From Arthrobacter sp. Soil762 (GTDB lineage: Bacteria > Actinomycetota > Actinomycetes > Actinomycetales > Micrococcaceae): 64,000 bases of DNA. The notes beneath the pieces are model-generated. The model was not told the origin of the DNA. It made no database searches and was given only the letters and a program-made list of their open reading frames with translations. Positions 26,049-35,491 of the stretch are shown here, in pieces; within the stretch, counting starts at the first letter, position 1, and each line of letters starts with the position of its first letter. The stretch is from the NCBI RefSeq assembly GCF_001428335.1, contig NZ_LMSG01000001.1, positions 568,822 to 632,821 on the forward strand, in the 5' to 3' direction. The translations under genes and the position numbers were made by a program.

Positions 26049-26648
26049 ATGAATAAGAAACTGTTGACCCTTTCGACAACCGCCATCGCAGCAGCCATTG
26101 CCCTGGCCGGGTGCGCGTCCGGTTCGGGCCCCGAGAGCATGTCCGGGATGACCCACGGCAGCTCCAGCGCACTGGCTGCCTCGACGGAGTACAACTCCGC
26201 CGACGTGACGTTCGCGCAGATGATGATCCCCCACCACGCCCAGGCCGTGGAGATGTCCGACATGATCCTCGCCAAACAGGGCATCCCGGCCCCCGTCACC
26301 GCACTGGCCACCAAAATCAAGGAAGCCCAGGGCCCGGAGATCCAGACCATGACTGGCTGGCTTGAAGGCTGGAACAAACCGACCGAAATGGCCTCCGGCC
26401 ACGACGGTCATTCCATGACCGGCATGCTGGATGAGACGGCGCTGAAGGAACTTGAGGCCGCGCACGGCACCGAAGCCGCCAAGCTGTTTTTGAAGCAAAT
26501 GATCGCCCATCACGAGGGTGCCATCATGATGGCCAACGCGGAAAATACCGACGGCAAGGATCCCAAGGCCCTGGAGCTGAGCAAGGAAATAGTGTCCGCG
26601 CAGGATGCGGAGGTCAAGGAAATGCAGGACCTCCTGGCCACCCTGTGA
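26049..26648 (+). CDS. DUF305 lipoprotein (metal/copper-associated)
   Basis: 199 residues. Lipoprotein signal MNKKLLTLSTTAIAAAIALA with lipobox LAGCAS. Ferritin-like DUF305 repeats: FAQMMIPHHAQAVEMSDMIL and FLKQMIAHHEGAIMMANAE, the paired HH motifs typical of the family. Met/His-rich segments (MSGMTHG, GHDGHSM) suggest metal binding outside the membrane. AAGGA lies 11 bases upstream of the ATG. It is the intact survivor of a copper-type locus whose ATPase and DUF6153-like genes are broken. Confidence 0.9.
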   Translation: MNKKLLTLSTTAIAAAIALAGCASGSGPESMSGMTHGSSSALAASTEYNSADVTFAQMMIPHHAQAVEMSDMILAKQGIPAPVTALATKIKEAQGPEIQTMTGWLEGWNKPTEMASGHDGHSMTGMLDETALKELEAAHGTEAAKLFLKQMIAHHEGAIMMANAENTDGKDPKALELSKEIVSAQDAEVKEMQDLLATL

Positions 26649-26720
26649 AACTAGCCGGGCCAGGAGTGGATCGGGTGTAACGTCACTGCATATAGCCCTT
26701 CCGACTCACGGAGAAAACCG

Positions 26721-28982
26721 ATGACGGACACTAACGAGTCGTTTCCCCTGCTTGGTGCCGTTCGTGCGGGACAGGCATCGCCGGGCAGCAAAGCGTCGGC
26801 GCTCAATGACCTCTCGAAGGTTGGATTCCGTGTTCCGCCGGGGTTCGTCGTCACGGCAGAGACTTGTGACCGGCCCGGCCGGATCCTCGCCGATGCCTTG
26901 CACGAAGCCGCCGACAGGATCGGCCCGGGCCCTTTTGCCGTCAGGTCCTCCGCAGCCGCGGAGGACCTGCCCGGCGCCTCGTATGCGGGCCTCTACGAGA
27001 CCTTCCTCAACGTTGCACGCGATGACCTTGAGGATGCAGTCAGGCGCTGTCTGGCGTCCGCTGCCCACGAAAGGGTGGCGGCGTATGAGTCAGCGCGCGG
27101 AGCGTCGGGTCAGGCACAACCGGCCGCGACTGCCATGGCGGTACTCGTGCAGCAGATGGTCCAGCCCCTTGCCGCCGGCGTCGCTTTCACCGCCAATCCT
27201 CTTACCGGTGACCGTGACGAAACCAGCATCACCGCCGTCCAAGGGCTCGGCGAATCCCTAGTGGCCGGTGACGCCATCGGGGAACAATGGACCGTCCGGG
27301 ATCAGGACGCAGTCTGCATCCGGAGCGCCGGCACGCTCACTCCAGCCCAGGCGCTGGAAGTCGCGGAGCTGGCCCGCCGTGTCGCAGCCCATGCCGGGGC
27401 CCCTCAGGATACTGAGTGGGCCATCGACACAGATGGTGTCCTGTTCCTTCTGCAGGCGCGGCCCATGACAGCCCTGCCGGAGGCTGTTGATTGGGTGGCG
27501 CCCGGCAAGGGACTATGGTCCCGGAACTTCCGTCTCGGTGAATGGCTGCCGGACCCAATGACCCCGCTGTTCGAGGAATGGCTCCTGCCCCGGATCGAAA
27601 TCGGATTCCTCGACGGTATGCAGACCGACGCCCGAGTGCGGGTGCCCTTCCGCTATGCCTCCGTCAACGGTTGGTACTACAACGCCCCGCCGGTGCCCTC
27701 CCCGAGGCTACTCGCGCGCGTAATTCTAGACAGCCGCGGCCGGGCACCCTGGTTCCTGTTCAACGCACTCATCCGCGTCTCCACCAATCCTGCCGCGGCA
27801 CACCGGGCAGTTCTCAGCGGTCTGGAAGTACGATGGCGCAACCACCTGCTGCCCGGTTACCGCCAGCTCGTCCGGAAGGCGGAACAGGAGGTTGATTCAG
27901 CATCCCCCGGCAGGATTGTCGAGCTCGTGGATGCTGTGTGCAATCAGGCAGGAATCTATCTTTGGTCCCTGTCCGTCGTTGGCGGATCTGCCTGGAAGAT
28001 GGAATCCGCGCTGGCCCGCTTCTGGCACAAGCATTTGGCTGGCCCCCTGAGCGGGACGGCGGCAGGAGAAACCGGCCACCAGGTCCTTCTTCGCGGCCTG
28101 CCCGGAACCACGCCGGCACAGGCTCCTCACGCTGTCTACTCCCTGGACTGGTATCACCCCACTGCCGGCGAATCGTGGCCTGGGCACCAGCGAGCCGGAC
28201 AACTGCCGACAACTGGGAAGGCCGAGGCTCTTAGCGTCCAGCGAGTGGACGCCGAAGCGGCCGCACGCACGACGCTCAAGGATCAGCCACGGCTGCTCAC
28301 ACACTTCAACGCCCTTCTTGAGGTCGCCCAGCACTACGCGGCCCTCCGGGAAGAACAGTCCCGCGACCTTAGCCTGGGATGGCCACTCCTGCGCCGCTGC
28401 GCCCGCCACCTCGGCGAACAGCTGGCAGCCACCGGCCTCGTCGAAGATCCAGCGGACCTGCATTTCCTTAAACTGAAGGAGGTCACCGGCCCATCAACGG
28501 GCACGCGGCCACCTGTGACCAGCCGGCGCGACGCTTGGCAACAACAGCGCAACGTAGCCGCACCGTTGACACTCGGCAAGCCCGCCAGGTTCATCGGCGA
28601 TCCGATCGCCCGAGCGGTGAACGCGGCAAGAAGCCTACATGACCTGCCGGAAGGCGCAATCGTCGGCCATCCCGCCAGCGCCGGACGGGTCACAGGGATC
28701 GTCCGCGTCATGCATGGACCGGAAGACTTCGACTCCTTCCTCGAAGGCGAAGTCCTGGTTGCCAAGTCAACAGCGCCGGCATGGACACCTCTCTTCGCAC
28801 GCGCCGCAGCTGTCGTCACCGACGGCGGCACCCTGGCGGCTCACGCTTCCTTGGTTGCCAGGGAATTCGGAATCCCAGCCGTCGTAGGAACGGGAGACTC
28901 AACCCTCCGCCTCCGCACAGGACAACGCGTCACTGTCGACGGCCGGGCAGGCATCGTCGTGCCGATTCAGGCGGAACTCTGA
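26721..28982 (+). CDS. PEP-synthase/pyruvate-phosphate-dikinase-like phosphotransferase
   Basis: 753 residues. The N-terminal ATP-grasp-like PEP/pyruvate-binding domain includes GSKASALNDLSKVGFRVPPGFVV, GPFAVRSSAAAEDLPGASYAGLYETFL and ALPEAVDW after LLQARPMTA. A long middle region (about 260-600) carries WSRNFRLGEWLPDPMTPL. The C-terminal swivelling domain has the phospho-His near residue 708 in TDGGTLAAHASLVAREFGIPAVVGTG. The three-part layout and length resemble rifampin phosphotransferases and related antibiotic-type dikinases more than PEP synthase. The substrate is not established. Confidence 0.78.
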   Translation: MTDTNESFPLLGAVRAGQASPGSKASALNDLSKVGFRVPPGFVVTAETCDRPGRILADALHEAADRIGPGPFAVRSSAAAEDLPGASYAGLYETFLNVARDDLEDAVRRCLASAAHERVAAYESARGASGQAQPAATAMAVLVQQMVQPLAAGVAFTANPLTGDRDETSITAVQGLGESLVAGDAIGEQWTVRDQDAVCIRSAGTLTPAQALEVAELARRVAAHAGAPQDTEWAIDTDGVLFLLQARPMTALPEAVDWVAPGKGLWSRNFRLGEWLPDPMTPLFEEWLLPRIEIGFLDGMQTDARVRVPFRYASVNGWYYNAPPVPSPRLLARVILDSRGRAPWFLFNALIRVSTNPAAAHRAVLSGLEVRWRNHLLPGYRQLVRKAEQEVDSASPGRIVELVDAVCNQAGIYLWSLSVVGGSAWKMESALARFWHKHLAGPLSGTAAGETGHQVLLRGLPGTTPAQAPHAVYSLDWYHPTAGESWPGHQRAGQLPTTGKAEALSVQRVDAEAAARTTLKDQPRLLTHFNALLEVAQHYAALREEQSRDLSLGWPLLRRCARHLGEQLAATGLVEDPADLHFLKLKEVTGPSTGTRPPVTSRRDAWQQQRNVAAPLTLGKPARFIGDPIARAVNAARSLHDLPEGAIVGHPASAGRVTGIVRVMHGPEDFDSFLEGEVLVAKSTAPAWTPLFARAAAVVTDGGTLAAHASLVAREFGIPAVVGTGDSTLRLRTGQRVTVDGRAGIVVPIQAEL

Positions 28983-29116
28983 ATCGCCGTGACAGCCAAG
29001 GACCTACGTCTCGTCCGAAACAGTGCCTGGACTTCAACGCGATGACGCGGACTCGCCGACCGCCCCTGGATTAGTCCAGCGACAGTTGATGGCCTGGCAC
29101 GTGGAAGTATTCAGGT

Positions 29117-29617
29117 ATGACTATCGACAATGATGATGCCAACCTTCCGGCGCCAACGGACTCACAGGGCACAGACGCCTCAACCGAAGTCAGCCGTGGT
29201 TGGGACCACATAGGGGCCATCATTGTGGATGCCACGCTGCAGCGCCGGCAGAACTACAACGAAACCGTCAAGCCTCGCGTCGAAGCCCTGGTCGCGGAAT
29301 GGCCGGATGCCGCCACAACGAGTGGATTCCGGCGGCACCTCGATATGGGGAAGCTCTCGGAAGTCATCGACTGGCCGTCGCCCGGCCGCCTTGCCCAGGT
29401 AGAGGACATCACGCAAGTGTTCGAGCGTGAGGGCATCGAAACGGTAGCGGAGCTCCGCGGCACGCTCGAGGACCACGCCAAGGGTGCCGCTCTTCGGGAA
29501 GCCCTTGCGCAGGTGCGGCATGTCAGTCCCAAAACGCTGGATTACATTGGCACGCTGAGCGGGATGTCAACGGGTGAGGCCGCCGACCAGGCTGCCCGCA
29601 TCGAGGACTTGCCCTAG
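29117..29617 (+). CDS. Hypothetical helical protein
   Basis: 166 residues, soluble, mainly helical. A region with IGAIIVDATLQRRQNYNETVKPRVEAL is followed by FRRHLDMGKLSEVIDWPSPGRLAQVEDITQVFEREGIETVAELRGTLED and a C-terminal VSPKTLDYIGTLSGMSTGEAADQAARIEDL. The C-terminal part resembles helix-hairpin-helix style sequence, but this is only an impression. No catalytic motif. The gene stands alone; codon use is normal for the region. Confidence 0.62.
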   Translation: MTIDNDDANLPAPTDSQGTDASTEVSRGWDHIGAIIVDATLQRRQNYNETVKPRVEALVAEWPDAATTSGFRRHLDMGKLSEVIDWPSPGRLAQVEDITQVFEREGIETVAELRGTLEDHAKGAALREALAQVRHVSPKTLDYIGTLSGMSTGEAADQAARIEDLP

Positions 29618-29639
29618 GAGATCGCCTTTGATCGGCCGG

Positions 29640-29798
29640 TCAGCCAATGCGTTCTGGGTTGTCTGGCCGAAGCCTGAGGGCAACCCATAAACCGCAGCGC
29701 CGGCACATGTAGGCGGGTTCGGTTCCGAGTGCATGAAGCTTCTTGCGACTCATGGTCCTGCCGCAGCAGGAGCATCTGCACGTGGCTTCAGAGTCCAT
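29640..29798 (-). CDS. Small zinc-ribbon protein (52 aa)
   Basis: ATG at 29798 to TGA at 29640. The protein carries two Cys pairs typical of a zinc ribbon: CSCCGRTMSRKKLHALGTE and YMCRRCGLWVALRLRP. Its start overlaps the 3' end of the thioredoxin-like gene by 11 bases, so it is probably cotranscribed with it. Its length keeps it below most gene-calling cutoffs. Function unknown; nucleic acid or metal binding is possible. Confidence 0.6.
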   Translation of the reverse strand: MDSEATCRCSCCGRTMSRKKLHALGTEPAYMCRRCGLWVALRLRPDNPERIG

Positions 29799-30099
29799 TG
29801 TTCTTGAGCGCTTCGGTTATTTGGCTGATCGTTGGAAGGCCTGCCAGCCCGCTTGGAGTCGCGTAAATCCGGCAGGCCAGGTCATCTGCAGGTGCACCGG
29901 TCGGGAAAATGTCAGACCCATTGAGGGTGATCGTGGGGGAACCCGCGAATCCCGTCCCCGCAGTATCGGCCGCGGACTCCAGGAGTCGCATCGTCACTGG
30001 AATGTCGCTGTGTCCCAAGGCGGCCAGGGCTGATTCCAGGCGCTCCTGCGTCGTGGCAACGTTGGGGCAGTCGTCGATGTGCAGCAGTTCGATCCTCAT
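29788..30099 (-). CDS. Small thioredoxin-fold-like protein
   Basis: 103 residues from ATG 30099 (GGAG 9 bases upstream). It begins MRIELLHIDDCPNVATTQERL, a thioredoxin-like first strand with one Cys before Pro. The middle has TGFAGSPTITLNGSDIFP (the cis-Pro region of thioredoxin folds) and the C-terminus ends AGLPTISQITEALK. Similar actinobacterial proteins are annotated near mercury or metal genes, but no CxxC is present, so classical disulfide exchange is unlikely. A GTG start at 30114 would add five residues. Confidence 0.7.
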   Translation of the reverse strand: MRIELLHIDDCPNVATTQERLESALAALGHSDIPVTMRLLESAADTAGTGFAGSPTITLNGSDIFPTGAPADDLACRIYATPSGLAGLPTISQITEALKNNGL

Positions 30100-30161
30100 A
30101 GAATCATTCTCCACCCCCCAGCATCAGCCTCCGGAACTCACCGGCGGTGTGTGCAGTGGAG

Positions 30162-30199
30162 AAGCGGACGACGGCGGGACCTCCCGCCGTCGTCCGCTT
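30162..30199. repeat. Copy 8 of the dispersed GC palindrome
   Basis: Arms AAGCGGACGACGGCGGG / CCCGCCGTCGTCCGCTT, ACCT centre, followed by GCGTTGGTGCC flank. It lies 18 bases beyond the MFS gene stop at 30217, in terminator position. Confidence 0.9.
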
Positions 30200-30216
30200 G
30201 CGTTGGTGCCGCTCGC

Positions 30217-31566
30217 CTACGCCGCGGCGGAGGCGGGAACCTTCAGTGGCTCCACCTTGCCAAGGACGAACAGGTAGTTCGCCGCACCGGCCAGCGATAC
30301 CAATCCGATGACCGCGAGCGGCGCCACGTAGGATCCCGTCTGGTCCACCAGGACACCGATCAGGACCGGCGTGAAGATGCCTGCCAGGTTGGAGGCGAAG
30401 TTCTGGAGCCCGCCAATGGATCCGACGTGGCGGGAGCTCGGGGCAACGTCCGCGGGGAGCGACCAGATGCCGGTAGCAGCAACCGTGAGGCTGGAGTACG
30501 CCACCGACAGGAGGGCAAGTGCCATCCATGCCTCCGGGACCACGGCGGCGAACATGATGACCGAGCCGCCGATCAGACCGCCGGCGATGGCGGTCTTGCG
30601 GACCCGTGTCAGCGCGACGCCGCGCTGGACGGCCTTGTCCGCAACGTAGCCGGCCAGCCAGCCGAAGCCCACCGCGCAGATGCCGGGGATGGCACCGAAC
30701 ATGCCGAGTTTGAGCAGGTCGAAGCCGCGTTCCTTCACGAGGTAGCTCGGGAAGAAGGTGATGAAGAAGTAGATGGCGCTGTTCAGGCAGAAGAAGCCGA
30801 ACATCATGCTGAGGATGGTGCGGTACTTGAAGAGCGAGCGCCAGGGAAGCTTCGCTGCGTCGGCGTCGTCGTCTGCTTCGCTCCGGGCACCGCCTTCCCG
30901 GATATAGGCCCGCTCCTCGTCATTGGCCGTGGGGTGATCCTCGGGGTTGCGGTACATCTTCCACCACACGACAGCCCAGATCAGGCCGGCTACACCAATG
31001 ATGATGAAGACCGCGTGCCAGGACGTGAAGGCGACGATCAATGTGACGATGGGCAGCGCGATGACCGCACCCACACGGGAGCCTGAGTCCCAGATGCTGG
31101 TGGCAAAGGCCCGTTCGCGGACCGGGAACCAGGTGGCCACCACTTTGGCGGCGGTGCTTGGGGCCGGGCTTTCACCGACGCCGAGCAGGAACCGCGCGGC
31201 GAACAGCGACCAGAAATTCTGTGCAAAGGCGGTGACCATGGTGAAGACGGACCACCAAACCGCTGCCAGGGCGAAGGACTTTCGGGGCCCGACCTTGTCG
31301 ACGTACCACCCGGCGGCCAGCTGGCAGAAGTCATACGCCCAGAAGAAGGCGGCGAAAATGAGCCCCTGCTGGGTGGCCGAGAGCTCAAAATCCTTACCCA
31401 TGAACGGCAGGGCCACGCTGAGGCTGGATCGGTCAAGGTAGTTAATGCTGAGCCCCACGAACGCGAGCCAGATGATCACCCAGCGCTTGCGGGTCATGGT
31501 GCGGGGAGCCTTGGACGAAAGATCGGGGGAAGAATTGGGGGCGAGCCTGCTGCCTAGGACAGTCAT
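30217..31566 (-). CDS. MFS transporter, anion:cation symporter (sugar-acid) family
   Basis: 449 residues, 12 membrane helices. After a 22-residue polar leader comes RKRWVIIWLAFVGLSINYLDRSSLSVALPFMGKDF, the first-helix hallmark of GudP/GarP/DgoT-type carriers for glucarate, galactonate and related acids. The loop GWYVDKVGPRKSF is the MFS signature. GGAGACGG precedes the ATG. It is divergent from the FCD-GntR gene and carries a copy of the island's operator-like sequence upstream, so it probably imports a hexonate or pentonate for the adjacent pathway. Confidence 0.88.
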   Translation of the reverse strand: MTVLGSRLAPNSSPDLSSKAPRTMTRKRWVIIWLAFVGLSINYLDRSSLSVALPFMGKDFELSATQQGLIFAAFFWAYDFCQLAAGWYVDKVGPRKSFALAAVWWSVFTMVTAFAQNFWSLFAARFLLGVGESPAPSTAAKVVATWFPVRERAFATSIWDSGSRVGAVIALPIVTLIVAFTSWHAVFIIIGVAGLIWAVVWWKMYRNPEDHPTANDEERAYIREGGARSEADDDADAAKLPWRSLFKYRTILSMMFGFFCLNSAIYFFITFFPSYLVKERGFDLLKLGMFGAIPGICAVGFGWLAGYVADKAVQRGVALTRVRKTAIAGGLIGGSVIMFAAVVPEAWMALALLSVAYSSLTVAATGIWSLPADVAPSSRHVGSIGGLQNFASNLAGIFTPVLIGVLVDQTGSYVAPLAVIGLVSLAGAANYLFVLGKVEPLKVPASAAA

Positions 31567-31639
31567 ACCGTCTCCTTTGACGTAAACGTGGCTTTCGAGT
31601 GCCTGGACACCGAGGAAGACGCCGAGGATTGCGGCGCAA

Positions 31640-31654
31640 GATCATGTAGGAATC
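31640..31654 (-). promoter_or_regulatory. Operator-like site upstream of the MFS gene
   Basis: GATCATGTAGGAATC; one base different in the core from TCATATAGGAATC seen in the fucD promoter. It lies 74 bases upstream of the MFS start in the divergent region with the GntR regulator. Confidence 0.6.
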
Positions 31655-31780
31655 TGAACAATAATATAGTTAATGTGATCCAGAGCAACTTTTGGAAGAA
31701 AACACCCCACCCGGCCGCTCCCACCCCGTGGAATATGATTCCCAAAGCGACTCCACCAACCAGCACAAAGAGGTAACCGC

Positions 31781-32512
31781 GTGCCCACACGTCAATCATC
31801 CGATGCATCCAAAGGCAAGGCCGCCGTAAGTGACGTCTATGCCTCCATGCGGGCCTCCATCCTCAAGGGCGAAATCGAACCCGGCGCACGGATCAATATT
31901 GATGCGGTCTCCCGCAGCCTGGGAGTCTCACAGACCCCGGTCCGCGAAGTGCTGCAACGGCTGGAAGGCGACAACTTGGTGGTCTACAGTCCCGGCCGAG
32001 GATACAGCACCACACCGCTGCTGGACCTACCCGCACTGCGATCGCTCTTTGAATTCCGGCTGCTGGTGGAACCGTGGGCCGCGCGGTCCGCTGCCGTGGA
32101 CCGCCTCGCCAACCCGGCCGCGGCCCTGGAGAAGGAACTGTCGGCCATCCGCAACTCCATGAAGACCACCAGCGGCGACGCTCGGCAGGACCTCGTGGCC
32201 CATGACACCCGCTTCCATGACACCATCCTGCTGGCAGCCGGGAACCCGGTAGTCCAGCACGCCTTCGCCCAGACCCACTGCCACCTGCATACCTTCCGCC
32301 TCTACCCGGCGGACATCGACGGCGCCATCACCATCGCCGAGCACGCCACCGTACGGGAGGCCATCGCGTCCTGCCTGCCCGACCGCGCCGAGGAAGCCAT
32401 GGCCGAGCACATCAGGAACTCCTTCGCCCGGTTCGCCAAGGCCTTCGAAGGCACGGCAGACCTCTCGCCGCTGGAGAACGGCGGACCACCAGGAAGGCAT
32501 ATCGTCACCTGA
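31781..32512 (+). CDS. GntR-family regulator, FCD subfamily
   Basis: 243 residues. The N-terminal winged helix has VYASMRASILKGEIEPGARINIDAVSRSLGVSQTPVREVLQRLEGDNLV, the GntR hallmark. The C-terminal FCD domain (about 85-225) has FEFRLLVEPWAARSA, DTRFHDTILLAAGNP and EHATVREAIASCL; its His/Asp set normally binds a metal and an organic-acid ligand. GTG 31781 follows AGAGG. It sits between the MFS gene and the catabolic genes and is the likely repressor acting at the shared CCTATATGAT-type sites. An intrinsic terminator follows. Confidence 0.88.
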   Translation: MPTRQSSDASKGKAAVSDVYASMRASILKGEIEPGARINIDAVSRSLGVSQTPVREVLQRLEGDNLVVYSPGRGYSTTPLLDLPALRSLFEFRLLVEPWAARSAAVDRLANPAAALEKELSAIRNSMKTTSGDARQDLVAHDTRFHDTILLAAGNPVVQHAFAQTHCHLHTFRLYPADIDGAITIAEHATVREAIASCLPDRAEEAMAEHIRNSFARFAKAFEGTADLSPLENGGPPGRHIVT

Positions 32513-32516
32513 AATC

Positions 32517-32550
32517 GAAGCTCCGGCCTGCTGGCCGGGGCTTCTTTTTT
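32517..32550 (+). terminator. Intrinsic terminator after the GntR gene
   Basis: GAAGCTCCGGCC, a TGCT loop and GGCCGGGGCTTC form a stem followed by TTTTTT. This is the only hairpin in the window with a classical U-run, separating the regulator from the catabolic operon. Confidence 0.88.
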
Positions 32551-32559
32551 CTCCGGCAC

Positions 32560-32612
32560 TTGATCCGAGTCACGATTCCTATATGATTATAAGAATTCAT
32601 ATAGGAATCGTG
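32560..32612 (+). promoter_or_regulatory. Promoter and operator of the fuconate operon
   Basis: TTGATC (32560-32565), 16-bp spacer, TATGAT (32582-32587). Overlapping it is a perfect 16-bp inverted repeat, CACGATTCCTATATGA (32571-32586) and its complement (32597-32612), 10 bases apart. The arm core CCTATATGA recurs in the promoter of the island's ABC importer. Confidence 0.78.
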
Positions 32613-32648
32613 TTCACGAATTGAATTGACCAGAGAGAGAAGAAACCC

Positions 32649-33995
32649 ATGACCTCCATCATTTCCATCCACACCCAGGACGTGCGGTTCCCCACGTCCC
32701 TGGAGCTCGACGGTTCCGACGCGGTCAACGTTGACCCGGACTACTCCGCCGCGTACGTCGTCATCCGCACTGACGCGGGCGACGAAGGCCACGGCTTTGT
32801 TTTCACCTGCGGCCGCGGCAACGAAATCCTCACGCACGCCATTGACGCCTACGCCGGCCTGCTCCTCGGCCGGGACATCGATGAACTGATCTACGACCTC
32901 GGTGGCGCGTCGAAGCGGCTCATCCACGATTCCCAGCTGCGCTGGCTCGGCCCCGAGAAGGGCGTCACGCAGATGGCGGCCGGCGCCCTCGTCAGCGCAC
33001 TCTGGGACATCCGCGCACGGCGCGAGAACAAGCCCCTGTGGCTCCTGCTCAGCGAGATGCCCGCCGAGGAAATCGTCGACGTCGTTGATTTCACCCACAT
33101 CCGCGACGCGCTGAACCCCCAGCAGGCACTGGACATCCTGCGCGCCGGCGAAGACGGCAAGGCCGCCCGGATCGCCGCCCTGAAGGTGGACGGGTACCCC
33201 GCCTACACCACCTCGCCGGGCTGGCTGGGCTACAGCGACGAGAAGCTGGTCCGGCTGAGCAAGGAAGCCGCCGCGGACGGCTTCTCCATGATCAAGCTGA
33301 AGGTGGGCGGCGACATCAATGACGACCGCCGCCGCATGGCCTTGGCCCGAAGGGCCGTGGGCGACCTCCCGATCGCCATCGACGCCAACCAGCGGTGGGA
33401 AGTCTCCGAGGCCATCGAGTGGGTCAACCAGCTCTCCGAGTTCAACCCGTACTGGATCGAAGAACCCACCAGCACGGACGACATCCTGGGCCACGCGGAG
33501 ATCCGGAAGGGCGTTGCCCCCGTCCGGGTCGCCACCGGCGAGGCCGTGGCCAGCCGCATCGTGTTCAAGCAGCTGCTCCAGGCCGGTTCCATCGACGTCC
33601 TCCAGCTGGATTCCACCCGCGTGGGCGGCGTCAACGAGAACATCGCCAACCTTCTGCTCGCGGCCCGCTTCAATGTTCCGGTTTGCCCGCACGCCGGCGG
33701 CGTGGGGCTGTGCGAACTCGTCCAGCACTTCTCCTTCTTCGACTACGCGGCGATCACCGGCAGCCAGGACGGCCGGATGATCGAGTACGTTGACCACCTG
33801 CACGAGCACTTCGCCGAGCCCGTCCGGATCGTCAACGGCCGCTACGCCGCCCCGGCGCTCCCGGGCACCGGCGCCGAAATGCTCAGCGCCTCGCGGGCCC
33901 GCTGGGAGTTCCCCGCCGGGGACGGATGGCTCGAAGTGGGCGACCGCGCCGCGGTTACCGGCGCCTCCGTGACGGGAGCCGGTGCACTCCGATGA
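32649..33995 (+). CDS. fucD: L-fuconate dehydratase (enolase superfamily)
   Basis: 448-residue enolase-superfamily dehydratase converting L-fuconate to 2-keto-3-deoxy-L-fuconate. Characteristic segments: [14 protein letters not shown] near residue 45, the base Lys in [15 protein letters not shown], metal ligands in [16 protein letters not shown] and VATGEAV, and the His of [21 protein letters not shown]. The length and N-terminal extension match FucD rather than mandelate racemase proper. FucD enzymes are known to accept D-arabinonate too, which matters for the neighbouring genes. The stop overlaps the aldehyde dehydrogenase start (ATGA). Confidence 0.9.
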   Translation: MTSIISIHTQDVRFPTSLELDGSDAVNVDPDYSAAYVVIRTDAGDEGHGFVFTCGRGNEILTHAIDAYAGLLLGRDIDELIYDLGGASKRLIHDSQLRWLGPEKGVTQMAAGALVSALWDIRARRENKPLWLLLSEMPAEEIVDVVDFTHIRDALNPQQALDILRAGEDGKAARIAALKVDGYPAYTTSPGWLGYSDEKLVRLSKEAAADGFSMIKLKVGGDINDDRRRMALARRAVGDLPIAIDANQRWEVSEAIEWVNQLSEFNPYWIEEPTSTDDILGHAEIRKGVAPVRVATGEAVASRIVFKQLLQAGSIDVLQLDSTRVGGVNENIANLLLAARFNVPVCPHAGGVGLCELVQHFSFFDYAAITGSQDGRMIEYVDHLHEHFAEPVRIVNGRYAAPALPGTGAEMLSASRARWEFPAGDGWLEVGDRAAVTGASVTGAGALR

Positions 33996-35491
33996 CCACC
34001 ACGGTCCATGACCTCAACACGAGTGTCGACGCCGCCCACGCCGCCTTCGAAAAGGGCCGTGCCGCGGACCCCGGCACCCGGGCATCCTGGCTGGAAGCGA
34101 TAGCAGCTGCACTGGAGAACGACGCCGAAGCGCTGGTGGAGCTCGCCGCCCAGGAAACCCACCTGGGCGAGCCACGGCTCCGGGGCGAGTTCAAGCGCAC
34201 GGTCTTCCAGCTCCGGCTCTTCGCCACGGAGGTCCGCGACGGTGAGCACTTCGACGCCACCATCGACCATATGGACGCGGACTGGGGCATGGGCCCGCGG
34301 CCGGACCTGCGCCGGCTCAACGTGCCCATCGGCGTGGTGGGCGTCTTCGGAGCCTCCAACTTCCCCTTCGCCTTCAGCGTGATGGGCGGCGACAGCGCCT
34401 CGGCACTGGCCGCCGGGTGCGCAGTGGTGCACAAGGCACATGACGGGCACCGGAACCTCGCGCTCCGCACCGCCGAGATCGTCATCGCCGCGCTGGATGC
34501 CGCCGGAGCCCCTTCCGGGCTGTTCTCGCTCGTCACCGGCCGGCCTGCCGCGGAGGCCCTGGTGGACCATCCTGCCGTGAAGGCCATCGGGTTCACGGGT
34601 TCGACGGCGGGCGGCCGGGCACTGTTCAACCGCGCCGCCGCCCGGCCCGAACCGATTCCCTTCTTCGGCGAACTGGGCGGCATCAACGCCGTTTTCGTCA
34701 CCGAGAACGCCTGGGCGGTGCGGCGCGACGAAATCCTCAGCGGATACGCCGCTTCATTCACCATGGGAATGGGACAGTTCTGCACCAAGCCGGGGCTGCT
34801 GTTTGTTCCGGCTGGAGAGGCCGACGGCGTCCGGCAGGTTCTGAGCGCCGCGCTGGCGGACTTTGCCGCAGCGCGGCTGCTGAACCCGCGGTTGCACGAG
34901 GGCTACCGGCAGTCCGTGCAGGATCTGCGGGGCACTACCGGCGTGGAGGTTCTCGTGGAAGGAGACTTCGACGAGGCACCGGCGCCAACCGTACTCCACA
35001 CGACTTCCGCGGCTGTCCGCAGTGATCCGTCAATCCTGCGGCAGGAAATGTTCGGGCCCGCCAGCCTGGTGGTGGAGTACGGCGACGAATCGGAACTCCT
35101 GGAACTCACCGGACTGCTGGAGGGACAGCTGACCACCACGCTCCAGGCGGAGCCGGAGGATGACGTGTCAGAACTGGCCGCTCGGCTGACTGACATCAGC
35201 GGCCGGGTCCTCTGGAACGGCTGGCCCACGGGGGTCACGGTCAGCTACGCCCAGCACCACGGCGGACCGTACCCCGCCACAACATCGGCCACCACCTCCG
35301 TAGGAACGGCCGCGATCCGGCGCTTCCTCCGGCCCGTGGCCTACCAGTCGTTCCCGGAAGGTCGCCTGCCCGAACCTCTGCAGGACGCCAATCCCTGGCG
35401 CGTTCCGCAGCGAGTGGATGGGGTGTGGCAGCGGCCCACACGGCAGGGACAGACTGCAGTCCAGACTGCAGGAATCGAGGTCCGGCCATGA
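33992..35491 (+). CDS. Aldehyde dehydrogenase (NADP+), 2-oxoglutarate semialdehyde dehydrogenase-like
   Basis: 499 residues. The catalytic Cys is in [13 protein letters not shown], the Glu in [12 protein letters not shown], and the cofactor loop in [13 protein letters not shown]. The sequence around [32 protein letters not shown] is typical of the KGSADH group that ends oxidative pentose pathways at 2-oxoglutarate. ATG 33992 is coupled to fucD; the next gene starts within its stop. Together with the FAH-fold gene that follows it could convert 2-keto-3-deoxy-pentonate to 2-oxoglutarate. Lactaldehyde oxidation is an alternative. Confidence 0.85.
   Translation: MTTTVHDLNTSVDAAHAAFEKGRAADPGTRASWLEAIAAALENDAEALVELAAQETHLGEPRLRGEFKRTVFQLRLFATEVRDGEHFDATIDHMDADWGMGPRPDLRRLNVPIGVVGVFGASNFPFAFSVMGGDSASALAAGCAVVHKAHDGHRNLALRTAEIVIAALDAAGAPSGLFSLVTGRPAAEALVDHPAVKAIGFTGSTAGGRALFNRAAARPEPIPFFGELGGINAVFVTENAWAVRRDEILSGYAASFTMGMGQFCTKPGLLFVPAGEADGVRQVLSAALADFAAARLLNPRLHEGYRQSVQDLRGTTGVEVLVEGDFDEAPAPTVLHTTSAAVRSDPSILRQEMFGPASLVVEYGDESELLELTGLLEGQLTTTLQAEPEDDVSELAARLTDISGRVLWNGWPTGVTVSYAQHHGGPYPATTSATTSVGTAAIRRFLRPVAYQSFPEGRLPEPLQDANPWRVPQRVDGVWQRPTRQGQTAVQTAGIEVRP

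Noticed and set aside
31655-31780. Search for a tRNA or riboswitch in the divergent MFS/GntR gap
   Set aside because: The region is AT-richer but shows no cloverleaf or known aptamer pattern; promoter and operator functions explain it.
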